The position numbers and the translations under genes are program-made. Positions 58,264-64,000 of a stretch of DNA of 64,000 nt are shown piece after piece. Location: the NCBI RefSeq assembly GCF_000170835.1, contig NZ_ABCP01000010.1, positions 1-64,000 of the forward strand, written 5' to 3'. This stretch comes from Marinobacter algicola DG893 (GTDB lineage Bacteria > Pseudomonadota > Gammaproteobacteria > Pseudomonadales > Oleiphilaceae). The notes under the pieces were generated by a model, which was not told where the DNA came from, made no database searches, and saw nothing but the letters and a program-made list of their open reading frames with translations. Positions within the stretch are counted from its first letter, which is position 1. Every line of letters begins with the position of its first letter.

Positions 58264-59865
58264 ATGAAAGCTCAAAAAGAAACTACCCCCCCTACCAAAG
58301 TTAAGCTGATGTCAGGCGACGACTACCGGGAGTCGCTAAGGAAATACAACCCAAAAGTCTTTGTCGATGGACGGCAAGTTGCCAGTGTTGTAGACGAGCC
58401 CGCTTTTCGGCCAGGCATCAATGCGCTGGCCTTCACCTACGACTATGCTCTTCAGCCTGAACTCGAGCCGATCGCACTGGCAACCCAATCCAACCGGAAT
58501 CGTGTCGTCAGCCGCATGCTGCACGTAAATGAATCGTCGGGGGATTTGTTAAACAAACTTGAAGCGGTGCGGGTTCTATGCCAAGAAACAGGATGCGCAC
58601 AGCGCTATTTGGCTCACGACGCTCTTAATGGTGTTGCGCAGGCCGTTGCCCGAATTGATGATGCAAAAGGCACGACCAAGCATAGGGACCGGTTCAATGC
58701 GTATCTAGCCCATGCTCAAGACGAAGACCTATCGATTGGCGTGGCGATGACGGATGCCAAAGGTGACCGAAGCAAGAAGCCCCACCAGCAGGCCAATCCA
58801 GACACCTATGTCCACATCGTCGAGAAAAACGGCAAGGGCATCGTAATAAGTGGTACGAAAGCCATCGTGACTGGCGGGCCGTACATGCATGAACTCCTCG
58901 TCATGCCGGGACGAGACATGGGGGTCGAGGACAAAATCTTTGCTGTCTGTTGCGCCGTCCGCGTGGATGACCCGGGTATCACGATCGTGTCGCGTCCGGC
59001 AGGACGTCCCGGAGAGAAGCTCGAGCATGGCGATGCCCTATTCTCCCGGAAGTATGGCCAATCCACCGCTGTTGTAATGTTTGATCGCGTTTTTGTTCCC
59101 TGGGATCGAGTGTTCTACGCGGGCGATTGGGAGCACAGCAACGTACTGACCTACAGCTATGCCACTCATCATCGGCACAGTTGCATTGCGGCTAGGGCGG
59201 GATTCGGAGACCTGCTGATAGGCGCCGGTGCTCTCATGTGTGAAGCCAACGGTCTTAATCCCGGCAGTAAAAGCAACTTGCGGGAGCAAATGGTGGAGCT
59301 TATCAAAATCACGGAAGGGTTCTTTGCCTGCGGGGTTTCTGCAAGCGTGTACGCCACCCAAGACCAATACAGTGGATCCTTTATGCCCGATCCGGTGTAC
59401 AGCAACATCGGCAAACTACTATTAGCGACACAAATTTATGACATGCATCGCATTGCTCACGAAGTATCGGGTGGACTAATCGTGGCTTTACCTGGGCCGG
59501 ATGAAGATCACAATCCGGCGACGGCCGCGAAGCTATCAGAGGTACTGCAAGCCAATCCCGACATCCCCTACGACAAACGCATTCAGACTGCACGGTTTAT
59601 CGAAGATCTGACAGCATCCTATCAGGGCGGCTGGTACTCCGTGATCAGCCTGCATGGGGGCGGGTCACCGGCCGCTATGAAGCAGGAAATCTGGCGCAAC
59701 TACCCTGTAGGTTCCAAAGTGGAACTAGTGGAACGCCTGCTGGAAAGGGGCGTCCTTCACGACGAAAACCGGCCAATCACCAAGAATCGCCAACCGGGAC
59801 GTTGCTGCGATACCGGCTGCACGAAACCTGGACAGCCGATGATGATTCCTTTGAAAAAAGTTTGA
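58264..59865 (+). CDS. HpaB/4-hydroxybutyryl-CoA dehydratase superfamily protein lacking Fe-S ligands
   Basis: ATG 58264 lies 6 bases after AAGGAG; the product has 533 residues. It aligns by eye with AbfD-type flavoproteins (AMTDAKGDRS, VFDRVFVPWDRVFY, GFGDLLIGAG, SLHGGGSPAAM). In AbfD the [4Fe-4S] cluster uses Cys99, Cys103, His292 and Cys299. Here the first Cys (C111) and the His (H303) remain, but the others are Tyr (Y115) and Ala (A310). The C-terminus has an unusual CCDTGC. It is probably a flavin-dependent enzyme of the HpaB superfamily without the cluster; substrate unknown. Confidence 0.8.
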   Translation: MKAQKETTPPTKVKLMSGDDYRESLRKYNPKVFVDGRQVASVVDEPAFRPGINALAFTYDYALQPELEPIALATQSNRNRVVSRMLHVNESSGDLLNKLEAVRVLCQETGCAQRYLAHDALNGVAQAVARIDDAKGTTKHRDRFNAYLAHAQDEDLSIGVAMTDAKGDRSKKPHQQANPDTYVHIVEKNGKGIVISGTKAIVTGGPYMHELLVMPGRDMGVEDKIFAVCCAVRVDDPGITIVSRPAGRPGEKLEHGDALFSRKYGQSTAVVMFDRVFVPWDRVFYAGDWEHSNVLTYSYATHHRHSCIAARAGFGDLLIGAGALMCEANGLNPGSKSNLREQMVELIKITEGFFACGVSASVYATQDQYSGSFMPDPVYSNIGKLLLATQIYDMHRIAHEVSGGLIVALPGPDEDHNPATAAKLSEVLQANPDIPYDKRIQTARFIEDLTASYQGGWYSVISLHGGGSPAAMKQEIWRNYPVGSKVELVERLLERGVLHDENRPITKNRQPGRCCDTGCTKPGQPMMIPLKKV

Positions 59866-59904
59866 CTTTAACTCGCTTGATCCTCTGCTCAGAGGTGCCA
59901 CAAG

Positions 59905-59939
59905 AAGGGCCGGTGGTTGTGACAGTACTGGCCCTTTTT
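59905..59939 (+). terminator. Intrinsic terminator after the HpaB/AbfD-like gene
   Basis: Stem AAGGGCC / GGCCCTT, extendable to 10 bases with one mismatch, followed by TTTTT. It lies 40 bases past the stop codon. Confidence 0.85.
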
Positions 59940-60069
59940 GTCTGAGTCGGTGTCATCTCTCTTGATTATTACCTGATGGGTAAAGATGTTTTATCCAGAA
60001 CTCTATTGTTGCAACGGCCGGTCAGCTCCACACTTTGTGCCAACATATTGACTTTGAAGGGGCTAATCC

Positions 60070-60994
60070 ATGACGACGGATGAACTGAATAAAGCCCGCC
60101 TGGTAGGGTTGGTGATTCTTATCGTGCCGCCGCTATTTTGGGCCGGTAATTTCGTTGTGGGAAGGGCTGCGAGGGCCGACGTTCCGCCCATGATGCTCGC
60201 ATTTGCTCGGCATTTTGTTGCGTTCGGATTTCTTCTTCCATTCGGGTGGGCAATACCTGCAACGGTATTGGGAAATACGCTGGCAGCTTCTCAGAACATC
60301 GTTCGCCGGCCTGGTAGCATTCAACCTGTTTACCTACACCGGCCTGCACTCGACTACCGCTTCCAACGCCCAGTTGCTCAACTCAACCATTCCCGTGCTG
60401 ATCATGCTGTTCAGCGCTCTTTTCTATCGGCATCGATTAAGCCAATGGCAAATGACAGGCCTTTCGCTGTCATGTATCGGGGTAATGGTCATCATTCTTC
60501 GTGGTGAACTGGAACGGCTGGCCGCAATGCAGTTCTCCACAGGCGACCTGACCATTTTCGCGGGAATGTGTTCGTTTGCGCTGTTTTCAACTTGGCTCCG
60601 CTCTCTTCCTTCCGACCTGAATAGACTGGGACTTCTGGGTGCGCAGCTTGCAATTGCCGTAGTGGCACTATTTCCATTCCTTGTCGGAGAATACATTTCA
60701 GGGGCGCGGCCTAACTGGAATGCCACTGCCTTTGCAGCGATGCTCCACGTTGGTGTTGCTGCATCCCTCCTGGCCAACCTGTTTTACATGTTTGGTGTGG
60801 CCCGGGTTGGACCCGCGAAAGCAGGCATGTTTATCCTCCTTGTCCCGCTTTATGGTGCTTTCATGTCGGTGATCTTTCTGGGTGAAAGCCTTCACCTTTA
60901 CCATGCGACGGGAATGGCCGCGATTATCGCCGGCCTGATATGTGCTCGTGTGGGAGATAGCGCAGTGGTAACCCAGAGGGCTCCGCTTAGATAG
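60070..60994 (+). pseudogene. EamA/DMT-family transporter with +1 frameshift
   Basis: The frame from ATG 60070 (ELNKARLVGLVILIVPPLFWAGNFVVGRAARADVPPMMLAFARH ... LLPFGW) continues in the +1-shifted frame as QYLQRYWEIRWQLLRTSFAGLVAFN and the remaining EamA helices to 60994. One extra G in the run GTGGG at 60247-60250 explains the break. Together they would make about 307 residues with ten membrane helices of the drug/metabolite exporter family. It may be a real mutation or a sequencing error. Confidence 0.85.
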
Positions 60995-61130
60995 GTGCTA
61001 GATTTACAGTGTAATTTTTGAGGTCTGCTTGATTTTTTTGCATCGGGGGGATTACCACACCAACAACGATAAATTCGGCAACGCCAATCGCGAAGGCGGT
61101 TACCGACAGAGCCCAGACACCGGGATGCAT
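60991..61130 (-). pseudogene. N-terminal remnant of an MFS transporter
   Basis: The minus-strand frame from ATG 61130 gives 46 residues, beginning MHPGVWALSVTAFAIGVAEF and VVGVVIPP, the first helix of MFS exporters of the AraJ/YdhP type. It then runs out into unrelated sequence and stops. The rest of the gene is missing, presumably lost by deletion with the EamA gene end at the junction. Confidence 0.6.
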
Positions 61131-61144
61131 TCGTTCACTTCAGC

Positions 61145-61549
61145 TCATATCCGCCCCGCTGCATAGAGTGCAATGATTTGATCGTCCTCCACCGTTGCGC
61201 CAGCAACACCAACCGCACCAACGATCTTTTCGTCCTCATCGTGCAACACCAGGCCACCACCAAAACTGATCAGCCCGCCGTTGGCATTCTCGATGGTGTA
61301 GATGGAGCCGCCTGGGTGGGCTTTCGCACCGAGTGCATTGCTGTCGGCACGAAAAAGCGCGGCGGTTCTAGCTTTCTTGGTGGCCACATCGATGGTGCCG
61401 GGGACGGCGTTTTCCATACGAACGAATCCTTTCAGGAGGCCTGAAGTGTCGGTAACCGCCACGCTGATGGCAAAGCCCTGCTCGGCCGCGCGCTCGCAGG
61501 CCCGGTTGATAACAGTTTGAACGTGAGTATCGGTGATTGAGTCGAACAT
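61145..61549 (-). CDS. GlcG/HbpS-family (DUF336) protein
   Basis: The ATG at 61549, after GGAG, gives 134 residues (MFDSITDTHVQTVINRACERAAEQGFAIS). The compact alpha/beta fold shows AVTDTSGLLKGFVRMENAVPGTIDVATKKARTAALF and GGLISFGGGLVLHDEDEKIVGAVGVAGAT, the family core. Relatives include haem-binding HbpS and proteins in glycolate and aromatic catabolism operons; the exact role here is unknown. The gene stands between the MFS remnant and the IclR regulator. Confidence 0.88.
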   Translation of the reverse strand: MFDSITDTHVQTVINRACERAAEQGFAISVAVTDTSGLLKGFVRMENAVPGTIDVATKKARTAALFRADSNALGAKAHPGGSIYTIENANGGLISFGGGLVLHDEDEKIVGAVGVAGATVEDDQIIALYAAGRI

Positions 61550-61630
61550 AGTGCAGCTCCGTGATGTTTGTGAGCTGCTCATTATTCCGACAACCTGAAC
61601 GCGGGATAAGGGGGTTGGCCTGTTTGCCGC

Positions 61631-62350
61631 CTATAGTTTGATAATGTCGAACATTTCCTTGAACACCTGTCTCGCTAATCGGTTCAGCGTCGGTTCATCA
61701 AGAATTTTTGAGGAGCCGGCAACCCCGAGTGCAGCTTCTACACGGCCGTGACGCCGCAGCGGGATCGCCAGGCAATTCAGACCGGGTTCGGCCTGCTCGA
61801 GATCCAGTGCGTAGCCTACTTCGACGATCTCTTTTAGTTCCGTTTCGAGTGCTGCGCCGACCTTGTCCGCGCGTCGCAGGCTGCGAAGCAAATCAGGATT
61901 AAAAGCCAGGAACACCTTGCCGATGGCTGAAGTCGTAAGCCCTTCCCGAAGGCCCCTGGGGCTGCCGAACCGCAGACTGCCGGCGCCTTCGATGGCATCC
62001 ACATACAGATATTCCCTGGAACCGCAAGGCACGGCGAGATAACAGGTTTCGCCACACCGTTTGGCAAGACCCTCAAGAGCCGGCGCGAACCGTTCCTTGA
62101 GTTCCAAATCCTGATCAGCCAAGGGCTGGGCGATTTCACGGATCCTCAACCCTAGCCCGTAGCGTGTGCCACGCCGGGTAACGTATCCCATCGCAGCGAG
62201 GGTATTCAGCAGTCCATGCAGGGTACTTTTGTTGGGCCCCACCCTTTCGGCAAGATCAGTCAGCCGGGCCTCTCCGCCTTCGGCCGCCAGAGCCTCGAGT
62301 AACAACAACGCTCGTTCCACCGATTGGATACGCTTGTTTTCGTCGATCAT
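61631..62350 (-). CDS. IclR-family transcriptional regulator
   Basis: The 239-residue protein has an N-terminal winged HTH (IQSVERALLLLEALAAEGGEARLTDLAERVGPNKSTLHGLLNTLAAMGYV) and the IclR effector domain (GETCYLAVPCGSREYLYVDAIEG; GLREGLTTSAIGKVFLAF). Its ATG overlaps the LysR stop (ATGA), so LysR and IclR are expressed together. Such regulators usually control catabolic genes nearby. Confidence 0.92.
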   Translation of the reverse strand: MIDENKRIQSVERALLLLEALAAEGGEARLTDLAERVGPNKSTLHGLLNTLAAMGYVTRRGTRYGLGLRIREIAQPLADQDLELKERFAPALEGLAKRCGETCYLAVPCGSREYLYVDAIEGAGSLRFGSPRGLREGLTTSAIGKVFLAFNPDLLRSLRRADKVGAALETELKEIVEVGYALDLEQAEPGLNCLAIPLRRHGRVEAALGVAGSSKILDEPTLNRLARQVFKEMFDIIKL

Positions 62351-63267
62351 GGTTTCTGTATTTTTTCAGACCACATGCGATTCGAAACCTGAAGCAGCAA
62401 ATCCCGTATCCAGATATTCAGAGGGTCCTGCGATGAGCGCTGGTGCCACACGGCGATCACGTCGAACCCGGGGATCTCGGCATTCAGCTCAATCGGTTGC
62501 AACGAGTCGTCAGGCAGGAGTCGCGAAGGGATAAAGCCTACAAGATCAGTTTCAGAAATCGTTGCTTTGGCAGCCGTGAAGGTTGGCACCGAAAGCATGG
62601 CTTGGCGCGGATGCCCCTGGTCTTCAAACCAGCGATGGACGGCACCGGTAAAATCCCCTCGGGAGGGGGAAACCACCACCTGAGGCATGCTGGCGATCTC
62701 GGCAACCGACATAGTGCTGCGAACCGCCTCATTGGCCTTCCCTGCCACACAGACATAGCGCTCCGAATACAGGGTTAACGACGGATAACTCGGTGGCGCA
62801 AACTTCGGATTGGTCAACACCAGATCCACGCTGCCATCAAGCAGGTCATTTGCCATCTCATCAAGCTCAAGTTTTTTCACCGCCAGCCTCAGACCCGGCG
62901 CTTCCCTTCTCAGGCGCTGCATCAGAAAAGGCAGGATGGTTTTCTGCTCCAGGTCGGTGGAGCTGATGGTAATGGTCCGCGTCGTTGTTGCGGGATTGAA
63001 CTCATCCTGCTCCAGCAACTCGCCAACGGCATTCAGGATGAGATCCAGCTTCGGCCCCAACGTTCGGGCATACGCCGTCGGAGTAACGCCATTGCCGCTG
63101 CGGATAAACAGGCGATCATTGAAGGTGGCGCGGAGCTTTTTCAGCTGGTCACTGACCGCCTGCTGGGTCACCCCGAGTTGATCCGCCACACGGGACAGGT
63201 TGCCTTCGCGAAGCAGGCACTGAAGCGTTCGTAACTGTTTAAGGTCTACCCGGTTTAAAGCATTCAC
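62347..63267 (-). CDS. LysR-family transcriptional regulator
   Basis: The 306-residue protein has the LysR HTH (DLKQLRTLQCLLREGNLSRVADQLGVTQQAVSDQLKKLRATFNDRLFIRSGNGVTPT) and a substrate-binding domain. It diverges from the CmcJ/NvfI-like gene, which it probably regulates, and is translationally coupled to the downstream IclR gene. Two regulators of different families in one operon is unusual. Confidence 0.93.
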   Translation of the reverse strand: MNALNRVDLKQLRTLQCLLREGNLSRVADQLGVTQQAVSDQLKKLRATFNDRLFIRSGNGVTPTAYARTLGPKLDLILNAVGELLEQDEFNPATTTRTITISSTDLEQKTILPFLMQRLRREAPGLRLAVKKLELDEMANDLLDGSVDLVLTNPKFAPPSYPSLTLYSERYVCVAGKANEAVRSTMSVAEIASMPQVVVSPSRGDFTGAVHRWFEDQGHPRQAMLSVPTFTAAKATISETDLVGFIPSRLLPDDSLQPIELNAEIPGFDVIAVWHQRSSQDPLNIWIRDLLLQVSNRMWSEKIQKP

Positions 63268-63364
63268 TTGTATCTCTTACATCAAATCCTTGTTTCAAAT
63301 CCTATCGGCTACTCCCTAAGCTGGCAAACCAAGAATCCAGCAACCCTACCCGCAAGGAGGAGCC

Positions 63365-64000
63365 ATGTTCAGCATCAACTACGTCCAGCCCGTTGGCGGC
63401 CTCGAATACGACCAACGATACAAGGGTCCAGGTGCCTCCGAGCTCACTCAATCCGTCGACACCCGACACATTGACGTCACAGACATTCGCAACCAGGTCA
63501 ACGACTTCAACCTGGACGACCAGGGCTTCGAGGCGGTCCGGGTCGCCTTTGATTTTGACGACTACCAGAATGACGACGCCATTCGCGAACATTTGTATCC
63601 GCAGGTGATCGAGTACCTCCGTGACCGACTCAAGGCCAGCGAGGTGCTGGTCTTTGACCACACTTATCGGTCAACCAGTCGTCAGGACCAAACCATCCAT
63701 AACCGGGCGCCAGTGAAGACTGTTCACAACGACTACACCGAGAAGTCTGCGCTCCACCGCATGTTGGAAGAGACCGAGCAACGACCAGAGCTTCGCGACC
63801 GCCCTTACCGGTTGGTGAACCTGTGGATGCCTGTCGGCCATCGTGTCGAGGAATCCCCATTGGCTGTTCTGGACATCAATACCGTGGCTGCGGACGACTT
63901 CCATCGCATCAAACTGGTGTACCCCGATCGCATCGGTGAGATAGCCGGGATCTCCTACAACCCGGATCATCGCTGGTACTACCTGTCAGACATGGAACCG
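63365..64000 (+). CDS. CmcJ/NvfI-family oxidoreductase (partial, 3' end outside window)
   Basis: The ATG at 63365 follows AAGGAGGAG; 212 codons are present before the window ends. The product shows LVFDHTYR, VHNDYTEKSA, RLVNLWMPVGHRVEESPLAVLDINTV and HRWYYLSDMEP, motifs I associate with the CmcJ/NvfI family of 2-oxoglutarate/Fe(II)-related hydroxylase or methoxylase-like proteins, in which HND supplies metal ligands. Substrate unknown. It is divergent from the LysR-IclR pair. Confidence 0.82.
   Translation, partial: MFSINYVQPVGGLEYDQRYKGPGASELTQSVDTRHIDVTDIRNQVNDFNLDDQGFEAVRVAFDFDDYQNDDAIREHLYPQVIEYLRDRLKASEVLVFDHTYRSTSRQDQTIHNRAPVKTVHNDYTEKSALHRMLEETEQRPELRDRPYRLVNLWMPVGHRVEESPLAVLDINTVAADDFHRIKLVYPDRIGEIAGISYNPDHRWYYLSDMEP

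Overview
The window looks like a chromosomal segment of a marine gammaproteobacterium close to Marinobacter and Pseudomonas. This is inferred from gene content and order: tyrS/M23 peptidase/anmK/erpA, hemJ-thiD-thiE-hemL, sfsA-dksA-gluQ-cbrA-cbrB-pcnB-folK-panB-panC-pgi, and tsaD divergent from rpsU-dnaG-rpoD-tRNA-Ile. No species-level marker was checked.

Positions 1-42674 are conserved core: translation (tyrS, gluQ, tsaD, rpsU, tRNA-Ile), envelope (M23 peptidase, AnmK, bactofilin, PBP1B, PlsY), cofactors (ErpA, HemJ, HemL, ThiD, ThiE, two FolK, FolB, PanB, PanC), arginine (ArgC), central carbon (Pgi), an ECF sigma/anti-sigma unit, a secreted lipase, and the macromolecular synthesis operon rpsU-dnaG-rpoD. 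The standout is the 0.74-kb gap between cbrB and pcnB. It holds inverted repeats, a GG-N10-GC sigma-54 promoter, a CA-motif-rich stretch and a strong intrinsic terminator, which is the layout of a CrcZ-type small RNA that titrates Hfq/Crc in carbon catabolite repression.

Positions 42675 to about 56950, directly after tRNA-Ile(CAU), are accessory DNA. Most genes are small, unknown and on the minus strand. Several attC-like sites in one orientation, with 7-base boxes that match at both ends of individual cassettes, indicate a mobile-integron cassette array with no integrase in view. It has been cut up by one intact IS3-family element, an internally deleted copy of the same element and a fragment of a different IS3-family element. 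The region also holds a GGDEF/EAL protein, a decayed Kef-type antiporter, an LtrA protein, and a cassette gene broken by an in-frame TAG.

Positions 56959-64000 form a regulatory/catabolic cluster: isochorismatase-like hydrolase, TetR regulator, a divergent HpaB/AbfD-superfamily enzyme lacking key Fe-S ligands, a frameshifted EamA transporter, an MFS remnant, a GlcG/HbpS-like protein, an overlapping LysR-IclR pair and the start of a CmcJ/NvfI-family enzyme. Substrates cannot be deduced from the sequence.
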